DNA of 64,000 nucleotides from G958296245 sp965262055 (GCA_965262055.1 CBDHEI010000002.1:372001-436000); one strand, 5' to 3'; counted from the first letter of the stretch, positions 25,078 to 33,650 are shown. The notes: generated from the sequence alone by a model not told the origin. Translations and numbers: made by a program.

Positions 25078-25326
25078 CTAATCGGTGAACAGGTGGGCGA
25101 GGCCCAGGGGTCTCGCCAGGGCCACCAGCGCCATCATGTTCCGCATGCTGGGGTGAGCCCGTCCCTTCCTCCAGCGTCGCATCGTCTCGTGGTGGACGTC
25201 GAGACGGCGGATGATCTCCGCCCACGACAGGCCAGACTCCTCCTTGAACCGCTCCAGCCTCTCAGGGAAGTCCTCGGGGACTTGATAGGTCACTCTGCTG
25301 TGGTGGATGCGCTGTCGAGGCATCAA
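25078..25326 (-). CDS. Small XRE-family HTH regulator
   Basis: 82 residues. The core GLSWAEIIRRLDVHHETMRRWRKGRAHPSMRNMMALVALARPLGLAHLF is a lambda-repressor-like HTH with recognition helix HHETMRRWRKG and the usual closing LVALARxLG. The short N-terminal arm reads RIHHSRVTYQVPEDFPERLERFKEE. It may control the TPR gene that follows on the same strand, although 345 bp separate them. A size around 80 residues is normal for this group. Confidence 0.75.
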   Translation of the reverse strand: MMPRQRIHHSRVTYQVPEDFPERLERFKEESGLSWAEIIRRLDVHHETMRRWRKGRAHPSMRNMMALVALARPLGLAHLFTD

Positions 25327-25513
25327 GCCGGTCCTTCCAGTGCACAGCCGGACTCACGCTCCCATGCGGGCGCATGAGTCCCCATTCCTGCATCCCTTAT
25401 ACCGTGGACGATCCGGCCTTCCTCCAATGTGCCTGCCTCACCCGTCCATTCATGTGTGCCATATCTTTCTGCTGCCCTCCGACTCATGGAAACTGCTGCT
25501 GACGATAAGGCTC

Positions 25514-28500
25514 TCAACGGTCAGCGCCGCCAACGGCAGTGGCCGCCCCGGCATAGGTCGCCGCGAAGTTCATCTCCAGGAGCCATCGGCGGAACGATTC
25601 GTTGTCGCTGAACTGCTTGAACAGCTCGGTGTGGTCTGCCAGTAACTCGGTCATGGCTCGCCCCAGCGCCTTGTCGTGCTCGATGCGGGCGTTCTGCCTA
25701 TCGGAGTTGGCCATAGCGTTGCGGTACGCAGTATCTTCGGCAACCTTTGCGGGCAACTCCTCGGATATGACCCTCTCGATCTTGTCCTGGTCCTTCCACT
25801 CGATGTTGCCAAACCGGTCGTTGAATTCCCTGATGATGTTGGATAGCCCGTCCATCTCTGGATCAGGCTTTTGCCCTCCGACTTCGGTGGGGACCGGCCC
25901 GATCTCTGCGTCCTCGTCGGGCAGCTGTATGTCCTGCACCGCCTGTTTCTCCACCCGGTAACTGTCCATGTCGATGGATTCCAGAATCCCCTTCGACAGG
26001 TCGTCTTCCTCGGGAGCGGGCAGCTTGGGCACGAGGAAGGTCAGGAAGATGGAGAGCTTCTCCCACTCGGCGTTGGTGTAGGGCAGGATGGTAGCCAGGA
26101 ACCCGTAGGCCCGCAGGAACGCCTTCGCCCTGCCCTTGAAGTCCACCTGACCATCCTCGTCCAACTCCCGGTAGACTGCGACGCAGGCATCGAGGATGGG
26201 ATCGAGGCGGTCGCGATCCTCTTTCGCCAAGAACCGCTTCACCAACTCGTCCACCTGCTCCGGGCCGTAGACCTGGTAGCCGTCGAGGGCCGCCTTCAGG
26301 TCGTGCAGACGGTCGGGGTCGGTCTCCTCCGCCAGAATGGTGGTGCGGTAATAGTCGGAGAAGGCGTGCTGAATGGTGTCGGCGTCGTTGGCGAAATCCA
26401 GCACGAAGGCGTTGTCCTTCTTTGGGTGAGATCGGTTGAGACGCGAGAGCGTCTGCACCGCCCTCACCCCCGACAGCGGCTTGTCCACGTACATGGTGTG
26501 CAACAGCGGCTCGTCGTACCCGGTCTGGAACTTGTCGGCGCAAACCAGGAAGCGGTACGGGTCCTCCTGAATCCTCTCTACTATCAAGTTGGACGAGAAG
26601 CCATTGAGGGACGCCTCGGTGACCTTTGCACCATGGTACTCAGGTTCGCCTGAAAAGGCGGCGATAGCTTTGTAGGGACTCTTGCGCTCCTCCAGATAGG
26701 CACGGATGGCGTGAAAGTAGGTGATGGCCCTCTGGATGCTGCTGGTCACCACCATGGCCCTTGCCTGCCCGCCGATCTTCTGCAAGCTCGCTACCTGTTC
26801 GTGGAAGTGGTCTACCATGATCTCCGCCTTCAACCGGATGGCGTGGTCGTGGTCCTCCACGTATCGGCGCAGCTTCCTCCCGGCTCGCTTGGTGTCGAAC
26901 TCCGGGTCTCCCTCCACCGTCTTCACCAGCCGGTAGTAGCTGCCGACCGTCGTGTAGTGCCTCAGCACGTCGATGATGAACCTTTCCTGGATGGCCTGCT
27001 TCATGGTGTAGGAGTGGAAGGGAACGTGCTTTGTAGCGCCGCCTTCGGGGGCGGGTGCGCCGAATATCTCCAGGGTCTTGTTCTTGGGTGTGGCGGTGAA
27101 GGCGAAGTAGCTGGAGTTGGCCAGCATCTTCTTGCTCTCCATGATGCGGTTGATCTTGTCCTCGGTGGTCTCGTCCTCCTCGTCGCTACCGGATTCCCCA
27201 AGCGCCGTGGACATCGCCGCCGCCGTGCGGCCGCCCTGGCTGGAATGAGCCTCGTCGATGATGATCGCGAATCTGCTCCCCTTGTGCTCGTTGCCGATGG
27301 CGTCCAGGATGAAGGGGAACTTCTGCACGGTGGTGATTGCGATGCGCTTGCCCTGCTGCAAGAGGGCGCGGAGTTCGGCTGAGGTTTCGGCATGACCCAC
27401 GACGGAGCCGACCTGTGCGAACTGCCTGATGGTGTCCCTTATCTGCCTGTCCAATACCCTCCGGTCGGTCACGACCACCACGGTGTCGAAGGTGGGCGCG
27501 GCGTCCTGCTCCAGCCCGATGAGCTGATGGGCCAGCCACGCGATGGAGTTGGACTTGCCGCTGCCCGCCGAATGTTGGATCAGATACCTGGCCCCGACTC
27601 CCCTTCCGGACGCATCGGCCAGCAGGCTTCGCACCACGTCGAGTTGGTGATAGCGGGGCCATAGCTGATCCCGATTCTTCCTGCCCGTCTTATCGTCCTT
27701 GCTCTCCACGATCTGCGCGTAGTTCTCGATGATGTTGACGAGGCTGTCCCTAGTGAGAACTTGCTTCCACAGGTAGTCGGTCTTGATGCCGTTGGGGTTC
27801 GGCGGGTTGCCCTTGCCGTCGTTCCACCCCTTGTTGAAGGGCAGGAACCAGGACGCCTTGCCGTCGAGCTTGGTGCAGAACCGCACCTCGTGGTCGTCCA
27901 CGGCGAAGTGGGCCAGGCAGCGGCCCAAAGCGAAGAGCCGCTCCCTCGGGTTGCGGTCCCGCTTGTACTGCTCTACGGCGTCGTCCACCGTCTGCTTGGT
28001 CAGGCTGTTCTTCAGCTCGAAGGTGGCGACGGGGAGGCCGTTGACGAACAGGCACAGGTCGAGGGCAAGCTGCGTGTTGTCGTTGCTGTAGCGGAGTTGC
28101 CTCGTCACGCTAAAGCGGTTCTGCTTGTACAGGACCCCGGCCCTGTCGTTCCCCGGCGACGGCGTGCCGTACATGAGGTCGATCTGGTGCGGCCCATGCT
28201 TGACGCCCTTGCGCAGCACGTCGACGGTGCCGCGCTTCGTGACCTCTCCCTGCAAACGGGCCAGGAACCTGCGCCGGGTCGGGCTGTCTCCGTCCAGGTC
28301 CAGCGACTCTGCGATCTCCGGCTGGGTAGCGTGCAAGAAGGCGGAGAGCTGCGCCAGGTCCACGCAGTATTCCCGATCGTAATCCTCCGGATCACCGCAC
28401 ATCCAGCCTACACCGTAGCTGGACGGCCGCTCGGCCACCAAGCCGCCCCGGGACGGCTCGCAGTCAACGCCGGTCAACGCCTCGCAGATGAGACGCTCCA

Positions 28501-28528
28501 GACCCTTCTCGCTGGTGTCGGTAGTCAC
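25514..28528 (-). CDS. hsdR: Type I restriction enzyme, R (motor/nuclease) subunit
   Basis: 1004-residue HsdR. The N-terminal nuclease shows a PD-(D/E)xK-type core LALDLCLFVNGLPVATFELKN (D...E-x-K, about 155-175), then QYKRDRNPRERLFALGR. The SF2 motor follows: Walker A IQHSAGSGKSNSIAWLAHQL, DEAH box IIDEAHSSQGG, motif III FTATPKNKTLEIFG, and the later motifs DKFQTGYDEPLLHTMYVDKPL and QTLSRLNRSHPKKDNAFVLDF. It restricts unmethylated DNA after translocation, working with HsdM2HsdS. Start is GTG 28528. It is the last gene of the minus-strand operon and is separated from hsdS by two TA pairs. No frameshift is seen and full length is normal. Confidence 0.96.
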   Translation of the reverse strand: MTTDTSEKGLERLICEALTGVDCEPSRGGLVAERPSSYGVGWMCGDPEDYDREYCVDLAQLSAFLHATQPEIAESLDLDGDSPTRRRFLARLQGEVTKRGTVDVLRKGVKHGPHQIDLMYGTPSPGNDRAGVLYKQNRFSVTRQLRYSNDNTQLALDLCLFVNGLPVATFELKNSLTKQTVDDAVEQYKRDRNPRERLFALGRCLAHFAVDDHEVRFCTKLDGKASWFLPFNKGWNDGKGNPPNPNGIKTDYLWKQVLTRDSLVNIIENYAQIVESKDDKTGRKNRDQLWPRYHQLDVVRSLLADASGRGVGARYLIQHSAGSGKSNSIAWLAHQLIGLEQDAAPTFDTVVVVTDRRVLDRQIRDTIRQFAQVGSVVGHAETSAELRALLQQGKRIAITTVQKFPFILDAIGNEHKGSRFAIIIDEAHSSQGGRTAAAMSTALGESGSDEEDETTEDKINRIMESKKMLANSSYFAFTATPKNKTLEIFGAPAPEGGATKHVPFHSYTMKQAIQERFIIDVLRHYTTVGSYYRLVKTVEGDPEFDTKRAGRKLRRYVEDHDHAIRLKAEIMVDHFHEQVASLQKIGGQARAMVVTSSIQRAITYFHAIRAYLEERKSPYKAIAAFSGEPEYHGAKVTEASLNGFSSNLIVERIQEDPYRFLVCADKFQTGYDEPLLHTMYVDKPLSGVRAVQTLSRLNRSHPKKDNAFVLDFANDADTIQHAFSDYYRTTILAEETDPDRLHDLKAALDGYQVYGPEQVDELVKRFLAKEDRDRLDPILDACVAVYRELDEDGQVDFKGRAKAFLRAYGFLATILPYTNAEWEKLSIFLTFLVPKLPAPEEDDLSKGILESIDMDSYRVEKQAVQDIQLPDEDAEIGPVPTEVGGQKPDPEMDGLSNIIREFNDRFGNIEWKDQDKIERVISEELPAKVAEDTAYRNAMANSDRQNARIEHDKALGRAMTELLADHTELFKQFSDNESFRRWLLEMNFAATYAGAATAVGGADR

Positions 28529-28529
28529 G

Positions 28530-28865
28530 CTATTCTTCGTCTCGCATCGGGATGGGAACTTCTCTCAACTCTCCGGGCTGTATCCCACCGAGGGCGGCTC
28601 GGACATCCTCAATCCTTGGCTCTATAAGGGGCCACCGGTTCGCTCCGAGGACGATCAGCACCAGGTCCCAGCGGCCCATGTTCTGCTGGTATTGCATGTT
28701 CTTGTCAGCGGTAATGACGACTTCATACCCTGCTTCCTCGGCACGATCCAGCAACGCGCCATTGCCCAGCCCAGCCCACCCGCGATCCCCCGCTGTGTCA
28801 ATTTCATGACCGGAGAGGTGATTGCGAAGCTGTCGAGGCACATTGTGGTCAAACAGGATTCGCAT
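28530..28865 (-). CDS. DUF5615 family PIN-like toxin (copy 1)
   Basis: 111 residues from ATG 28865 (MRILFDHNVPRQLRNHLSGHEIDTAGDRGWAGLGNGALLDRAEEAGYEVVITADKN). The pattern LFDxxxPRQL, then GW..L.NG.LLDRAEEAG(Y/F)EV(V/L)IT(A/T)D, marks the DUF5615 / Mut7-C-like PIN-type nuclease fold with acidic residues D6, E44 and D53 as candidate metal ligands. It overlaps the DUF433 gene upstream by 17 bp and ends 1 bp before the HsdR start. Family members act as toxins paired with DUF433 proteins. It is paralogous to the gene at 29195-29530. Confidence 0.85.
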   Translation of the reverse strand: MRILFDHNVPRQLRNHLSGHEIDTAGDRGWAGLGNGALLDRAEEAGYEVVITADKNMQYQQNMGRWDLVLIVLGANRWPLIEPRIEDVRAALGGIQPGELREVPIPMRDEE

Positions 28866-29094
28866 GCGAGACCTTAGCAACCTTGGCGTCAAGGTCTTGC
28901 ACTACGAACTCCAGTACCGCACGCACCTGCGCTTCGTCCCCGTCGAACCACTCGACGAAATCGTGGACAGTCGCGCCCTCCGCCAGGTTGCCGAAGAGGG
29001 CCGACACGGGCAACCTGGTGCCTTTGAACACCCAAGCCCCACTCACCCTGCCGGGCACACTTTCCACTACCGGGCACTTGCTCCAGTCCGTCAT
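28849..29094 (-). CDS. DUF433 family antitoxin (copy 1)
   Basis: 81 residues from ATG 29094 with GAGGTGAGAGC upstream; the alternative in-frame start at 29157 is less likely because the paralogue starts at the equivalent MTDWS. Sequence VSGAWVFKGTRLPVSALFGNLAEGATVHDFVEWFDGDEAQVRAVLEF is the DUF433 winged-helix signature (GTRxPVxxLxxxLxxGxTxxdFvewF). It probably represses its own expression and neutralises the overlapping DUF5615 toxin. It is embedded in the type I restriction operon. Confidence 0.87.
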   Translation of the reverse strand: MTDWSKCPVVESVPGRVSGAWVFKGTRLPVSALFGNLAEGATVHDFVEWFDGDEAQVRAVLEFVVQDLDAKVAKVSHANPV

Positions 29095-29194
29095 GCTCTC
29101 ACCTCGCTCTGTAACCTCAAGCTCTTCCGCTATTGACTCGTTGGTGGCGTAGGTCATCGCTCACGCCATCTGTCAACTGAAGTCGGCAGGCACA

Positions 29195-29530
29195 CTATCC
29201 CTCGTCTCTTATTGGGATGGGTACTTCTCTGACTTCACCAGACTGTATACCTTCAAGGGCGTTGCGGACGGCTTCCGTTCGACGCGATATGAAGGGCCAC
29301 GCCGTGTTCATCAAGACGACCACCGCCACTCGCCTGTTCGACATGTTCTGTTGATACCGGATGTCCTGGTCCGTGGTGATCAACACCTCGAAGTCAGCTT
29401 CTTCGGCACGATCCAGCAAGTCTCCGTTGGACAAGGCGTCCCAGCCGTGCTCCCTGGCTTCTTCGACCACATGGCCGAAGAGCCGGGGGCGCAACTGCCT
29501 GGGAGTACCGTTATCGAACAGGATGCGCAT
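29195..29530 (-). CDS. DUF5615 family PIN-like toxin (copy 2)
   Basis: 111 residues from ATG 29530 (MRILFDNGTPRQLRPRLFGHVVEEAREHGWDALSNGDLLDRAEEADFEVLITTDQDIRYQQNMSNRRVAVVVL). It has the same fold and length as copy 1, with clear similarity along the full length and an almost identical C-terminus (GEVREVPIPIRDEG versus GELREVPIPMRDEE). It overlaps its DUF433 partner by 20 bp. Presence of two full pairs points to tandem duplication followed by divergence. Confidence 0.85.
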   Translation of the reverse strand: MRILFDNGTPRQLRPRLFGHVVEEAREHGWDALSNGDLLDRAEEADFEVLITTDQDIRYQQNMSNRRVAVVVLMNTAWPFISRRTEAVRNALEGIQSGEVREVPIPIRDEG

Positions 29531-29753
29531 GAGCGACCTTGGCCCGGAGGTCCTGTACAACGTGCTCAAGCACGGCCTTCACCTCCGACTCATCCACGCC
29601 GCCGAACCACTCGATGAAGTCGTATATCGTCGCGCCAGCCTCCAGATTCTCGAAGAGCGCGTACACCGGTAGACGGGTGCCCTTGAACACCCAGTTGCCG
29701 CTCACCTTCCCGGGCACGCTCTCAACTGCCGGACAATTGCTCCAGTCCGTCAT
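29511..29753 (-). CDS. DUF433 family antitoxin (copy 2)
   Basis: 80 residues, start ATG 29753 with GAGGTGAGGAC upstream. It overlaps the HsdS stop in ATGA, so it is translationally coupled to hsdS. The core VSGNWVFKGTRLPVYALFENLEAGATIYDFIEWFGGVDESEVKAVLEHVVQDL matches copy 1 closely. Its role is the antitoxin and repressor of the adjacent DUF5615 protein. The coupling means this antitoxin is made whenever the specificity subunit is made. Confidence 0.88.
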   Translation of the reverse strand: MTDWSNCPAVESVPGKVSGNWVFKGTRLPVYALFENLEAGATIYDFIEWFGGVDESEVKAVLEHVVQDLRAKVAHAHPVR

Positions 29754-31177
29754 GTCCTCACCTCGCTTTCGATTCCAAGCTCTTGCGTAGATTCCTCAAC
29801 GTCGTAGATGCCTTTGGTTGAGCCGTTCTCTCGTGGGCCGTCATCTCCTAACGGAACATCATCCTCGGCTTCGTCGGGTAGTTGCGCCGCCGCTTCACGC
29901 ACGTCCAGCTTGCCCGTCACCACGTCGGCGATGAGGCGGGTGCGGTACTCCTGGACGAGTTCAATCTGACGGCGAGTGCGAGCGATGGCGGCACTAATGT
30001 CGGCGGTGACCTTTTCAACGTACTCGATAATTGCCCTTTGCTCGGATTGTGAAGGTATGGCTACTGGAAAGTTCTGCAACATTGGAAGCCGCAACGAGTC
30101 AACGGTCGATTTCGCGGTCCCTTGGAGAACCTCATTGCGGAGTGTGGACCCAAAGTAGTGGAAAAAGAACTTCCCTAGAATGTGCCTAAAGTCGCTGAAC
30201 TTGTAGACGCGCTGGTGGTAATCGAACCTCCCATTGGCATAGTGGAACACCTTGCCCACACCTACGCCGTCTCCAGCCGTCAAAACCGCCTCACCGTTGA
30301 AAGACCAAGTGTCTATCCTCTCCACAGTTTGCGAGCGAACGAAAAAGGGATACAGTCCATCCTCTTTACGATTGATAGTATCGCGTCCGCCAGTCCCAAT
30401 AGCAGCCAGAGACTTCAGCCGCCGCACCTCCCAATGCTCCGGCACGTCGCCGAGCCACTCGACGCCGGAGGGCTTGAGGCGGACGTTGGGGTCAAGGCCA
30501 CGGGTGACGGCCCGGTTGACGACGGCCTGCTTCTCCTCCTCCAGCAGCGCAATGAGCTTCCGCTTGGTGCTGACGTACCGCCGGATGCGCCGGTCCACGT
30601 AGTCCAGGTAGCGCACGATTGCCCGCTGTTCGGGGGGCGGGGGGAGGGCCAACCACAGATACTTGAGCTGGCCACTGTAGATGTGCATGATGGTGATGCC
30701 GCGCCCCATCAAGGACTTCTGCGTCTGCGCGTCCGGACAATCCAGTGCGTAGCCAGCAAACCTGGGGTCGATCGGAACCGTTGGCCGGAAAATGATCAGG
30801 TCTCCACCACAGACAACGCGAGCGTCCATCAAGTTCACTGCGGATTTGCCAATCTCTTCAATCGTCTCTCCTGATGTAGGGAAGAGAACGTCACCCTTAA
30901 TGATTGGCGTATAGGCACTGGCCTTCGCTGGAGAAACGTAACTCCGTGTCTGGCTAATGAAGGACTTGTGGGTCGTGTAGAGGTCTCCATACCGGACACA
31001 AGGTATTCCCCCGAGGACCTCGTCATCCTTGGTTCCGCCTGAGCCTTTGGAGAAGGTGCCAATCCTACCAAGCTGGACAACTTCCCAATACTCCGGCACG
31101 TCGCCTAGCCACTCGACGCCGGAGGGTCGGTAGCGGGAGTAGGGCTTAAGTCCTCCTATGGTGTCCTGTGCGTTCAT
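29750..31177 (-). CDS. hsdS: Type I restriction-modification specificity subunit
   Basis: 475-residue HsdS with two target-recognition domains. Each begins with the same lead, PSGVEWLGDVPE(Y/H)WEV (about residues 18-32 and 236-250). Each ends in a conserved helix: LPPPPEQRAIVRYLDYVDRRI and IPSQSEQRAIIEYVEKVTADI, followed by long coiled-coil spacers (KRKLIALLEEEKQAVVNRAVTRGLD; RRQIELVQEYRTRLIADVVTGKLDV). This is the complete two-fold architecture that recognises a bipartite site and docks two HsdM. It overlaps hicA (ATGA-type, 31174-31177) upstream and the DUF433 gene downstream. The DNA target cannot be read from sequence. Confidence 0.95.
   Translation of the reverse strand: MNAQDTIGGLKPYSRYRPSGVEWLGDVPEYWEVVQLGRIGTFSKGSGGTKDDEVLGGIPCVRYGDLYTTHKSFISQTRSYVSPAKASAYTPIIKGDVLFPTSGETIEEIGKSAVNLMDARVVCGGDLIIFRPTVPIDPRFAGYALDCPDAQTQKSLMGRGITIMHIYSGQLKYLWLALPPPPEQRAIVRYLDYVDRRIRRYVSTKRKLIALLEEEKQAVVNRAVTRGLDPNVRLKPSGVEWLGDVPEHWEVRRLKSLAAIGTGGRDTINRKEDGLYPFFVRSQTVERIDTWSFNGEAVLTAGDGVGVGKVFHYANGRFDYHQRVYKFSDFRHILGKFFFHYFGSTLRNEVLQGTAKSTVDSLRLPMLQNFPVAIPSQSEQRAIIEYVEKVTADISAAIARTRRQIELVQEYRTRLIADVVTGKLDVREAAAQLPDEAEDDVPLGDDGPRENGSTKGIYDVEESTQELGIESEVRT
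30429..30472. repeat. Internal hsdS repeat (copy A; copy B at 31083-31126)
   Basis: A 44-bp segment encoding the SGVEWLGDVPE lead recurs at 31083-31126 with only two mismatches. These mark the start of the two recognition domains. Near-identical repeats at domain borders permit homologous exchange of recognition domains, a known route to new HsdS specificities. Confidence 0.8.
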
Positions 31178-31416
31178 AGCTCCAGCACACTCAGCAGTTC
31201 GTCCACGCTCATTCCGTGATGCCGCGCCACGCTCTTCAAGATACTCAATAGCGTCTTCGCCTTGATCGGATCGTGTTGCGGGATCACTTCGTGGTGTTCT
31301 CCATTGACCTGCGTGGTGACGCGCACGTGAGAACCGCGCTGCCGCACGGCTTCATAGCCCAAGCGTCGCAACGATGCCTGTAGGGCAGCGCCGCTCACAT
31401 CGCGGGGCAATCTCAT
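31174..31416 (-). CDS. hicA: HicA-type mRNA interferase toxin
   Basis: 80-residue HicA with the double-stranded-RNA-binding-like fold: LPRDVSGAALQASLRRLGYEAVRQRGSHVRV, in which the catalytic histidine is H30 of RGSH, then HHEVIPQHDPIKAKTLLSILKSVARHHGMSVDELL. HicA cuts mRNA and is neutralised by HicB. It overlaps hicB upstream and hsdS downstream by four bases each, so the three genes are translationally chained. Length and catalytic residue are normal, so the toxin is probably active. Confidence 0.92.
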   Translation of the reverse strand: MRLPRDVSGAALQASLRRLGYEAVRQRGSHVRVTTQVNGEHHEVIPQHDPIKAKTLLSILKSVARHHGMSVDELLSVLEL

Positions 31417-31631
31417 GCAACCAAAACCTCTTCGCGCACAAAGTGCAGCCTAATCAGCCTGGGTCGCTGCATGGTCTCGTCGAAGTAACAATCGACGGCC
31501 TCCTTGACATTGTCGCGCAGCTCTTCTAAGGAATCGCCCTCCGTGTGGATACCGTATCCCAGGGCGCTGGCGGTATATCCGCCGTCCACCTCGTCCTCGC
31601 TGACTTCGAAGATGATCTCGGTCTCAGACAT
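31413..31631 (-). CDS. hicB: HicB-type antitoxin
   Basis: 72-residue partial-RNase-H-fold HicB: EIIFEVSEDEVDGGYTASALGYGIHTEGDSLEELRDNVKEAVDCYFDETMQRPRLIRLHFVREEVLVA. The pattern GGYxA(S/E)xxG.GI.T(E/Q)GDSLEEL..N..EA is the family signature. No C-terminal HTH or RHH is present, so regulation may rest with the XRE gene at the head of the operon. AGGAGG precedes ATG 31631. It stands 42 bp after hsdM. Confidence 0.9.
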   Translation of the reverse strand: MSETEIIFEVSEDEVDGGYTASALGYGIHTEGDSLEELRDNVKEAVDCYFDETMQRPRLIRLHFVREEVLVA

Positions 31632-31673
31632 AGGATCCTCCTATCAGGGATGGTTTTCTCTCGGGGCAAAACG

Positions 31674-33650
31674 CTACCTGCCATCCGCCGTTCCACCTGC
31701 GACCAGTATCTCCGCCAATAGCCCGTCCGTCTCGTGCTCCAGGGCTAGGATGTCGGCCCGTATCTCCTCCAAGGGTCGCAGGGGTGCTGGCTTGTAGAAG
31801 TGGCGGGTGAAGCTGATCTCGTACCCGACCTTCACGCTGTCGGGGTTGTACCAGGCGTCGGGAGCGTAGGGCAAAACCTCGCGGCACAGGAAGGCTTCGA
31901 CGCCGCCCTCTTCCAACAGCGACACCTGCTCCGTGTCGCGAAGGTCCGAGTCCGGCTCGTACTCGACGACGGCGGGCTTGCCATTGACTGAGGCTGCAAA
32001 CAGCCCGCGCAGCGGGTCAGCCTCGACGTCCCTCTTGTGAATCTTCTTGATAACCGATGGCGCGGTCTCAGAACGCTTGCCGTCATCCTTGAGCGCCCTG
32101 ACTTCTTTCGCTGAGCAGACCCGCTCAGGGTTGATGCCCTCGATCCGCAGGGGCCGCTCTACCGTGACCTTCCAGTAGCCGAACGCCTCGTTGGGGAATA
32201 TCTTGGACTGCTCCGTCTCCTCGAAGGCGAGGAAGGCGTCGCAGATTCGGCGGATGTCTTCGTCCGAAAGCTCGCAGTTCTTGTTGCCCAAGTTTTTGCG
32301 AAGAGGACGGAACCATTGGGTCGCGTCGATAAGCTGCACCTTGCCTCGGCGGTGTGCCGCCTTGCGGTTGCTCAGCACCCAGATGTAGGTGGCGATGCCC
32401 GTGTTGTAGAACATATTGAGGGGCAGCGCGACGATTGCCTCCAGCCAGTCGTTCTCGATGATCCAGCGGCGTATGTTGCTCTCTCCCTGCCCGGCGTCGC
32501 CGGTGAAGAGCGAACTGCCGTTATGCACCTCGGCGATACGGCTGCCCATGTCCGTGCCCTGCTTCATCTTGCTGAGCATGTTGGCCAGGAACATCATCTG
32601 GCCGTCGCTGGAGCGGGTGATGAGGGAGTAGGCGGCATCGCCGCCGTGTTCGACGAGGAAGCGGCGGTCCATGATGCCGGACCTTCCTCCCATGCGTTCC
32701 AGGTCGGTCTTCCAACTCTTGCCGTAGGGCGGATTGGAGAGCATGAAGTCAAACTCTTCGGACGGGAAGGCATCGGCGGCGAGGGTGGAGCCGAACCCGA
32801 TGTTGTCGGCCTCTGCGCCCTCGCCCTTCAGGATGAGGTCGGCCTTGCTGATGGCGTAGGTTTCGGGGTTCACCTCTTGGCCGTACAGGTGAACGGAAAC
32901 CTCTTTGCCCTTCTCACCGGCCAGTTGCGTCAGCGTCTCCTCGGCAACCGTCAGCATCCCGCCGGTGCCGCACGCGCCGTCATAGACCAGGTAGGTGCCG
33001 GACCGCACCTGCTCGGCCACGGGCATGAAGATGAGCCGGGCCATGAGCTGCACCACATCCCTGGGAGTGAAGTGCTCCCCGGCCTCCTCATTGTTCTCCT
33101 CGTTGAATCGCCGGATCAGCTCCTCGAATACCGTGCCCATGCCGTGGTTGTCCAGCCCCTCCAGCTTCACCGAGTCGTCACCGTTCAGGACGGGCTGAGG
33201 GCTGAGGTTGATAGAGCTGTCCAGGAATCTCTCTATCAGGAAGCCGAGGGCGTCAGCGTCAACGAGCGTCGGTATCTGGTTCCGGAACTTGAACTTGTCA
33301 AGCACCTCCTGGATGTTGGGAGAGAAGCCGTCGAGGTACGCCTCGAAGTCGGTCCGCAGTTGCTGTTGCCGACCGCGTGAGGCAAGGTCGCGGAGGCGGA
33401 ATCGCGACGTGTTGTAGAAGGCTTGGCCGGAGGCCTGGCGCAGGGCGGCGTCCTGGTTGGTTATGCCCGCGTCGTCCAACTGCTTCTTCATGCGGAGCAC
33501 CGCATCCTTGGTCGGCTCCAGCACAGCGTCGAGGCGGCGGATCACCGTCATTGGCAGGATGACGTCGCGGTACTTGCCCCGGACGTACACGTCGCGCAGC
33601 ACGTCGTCGGCGATGCCCCAGATGAAGCCGCTGATGTTGAGGGCGCTCAC
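31674..33650 (-). CDS. hsdM: Type I restriction-modification DNA methyltransferase
   Basis: 658-residue N6-adenine methyltransferase. The N-terminal helical HsdM_N domain includes FIWGIADDVLRDVYVRGKYRDVILPMTVIRRLDAVLE. The SAM-binding motif I is YDGACGTGGML and catalytic motif IV NPPYGKSW, preceded by GEHFTPRDVVQLMARL, a hallmark of HsdM. The C-terminal part (FYKPAPLRPLEEIRADILALEHETDGLLAEIL) is the usual HsdS-contacting tail. Start is GTG 33650, overlapping the stop of the XRE gene in GTGA. It methylates host sites for protection and, with HsdS and HsdR, forms the restriction complex. Confidence 0.96.
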   Translation of the reverse strand: MSALNISGFIWGIADDVLRDVYVRGKYRDVILPMTVIRRLDAVLEPTKDAVLRMKKQLDDAGITNQDAALRQASGQAFYNTSRFRLRDLASRGRQQQLRTDFEAYLDGFSPNIQEVLDKFKFRNQIPTLVDADALGFLIERFLDSSINLSPQPVLNGDDSVKLEGLDNHGMGTVFEELIRRFNEENNEEAGEHFTPRDVVQLMARLIFMPVAEQVRSGTYLVYDGACGTGGMLTVAEETLTQLAGEKGKEVSVHLYGQEVNPETYAISKADLILKGEGAEADNIGFGSTLAADAFPSEEFDFMLSNPPYGKSWKTDLERMGGRSGIMDRRFLVEHGGDAAYSLITRSSDGQMMFLANMLSKMKQGTDMGSRIAEVHNGSSLFTGDAGQGESNIRRWIIENDWLEAIVALPLNMFYNTGIATYIWVLSNRKAAHRRGKVQLIDATQWFRPLRKNLGNKNCELSDEDIRRICDAFLAFEETEQSKIFPNEAFGYWKVTVERPLRIEGINPERVCSAKEVRALKDDGKRSETAPSVIKKIHKRDVEADPLRGLFAASVNGKPAVVEYEPDSDLRDTEQVSLLEEGGVEAFLCREVLPYAPDAWYNPDSVKVGYEISFTRHFYKPAPLRPLEEIRADILALEHETDGLLAEILVAGGTADGR

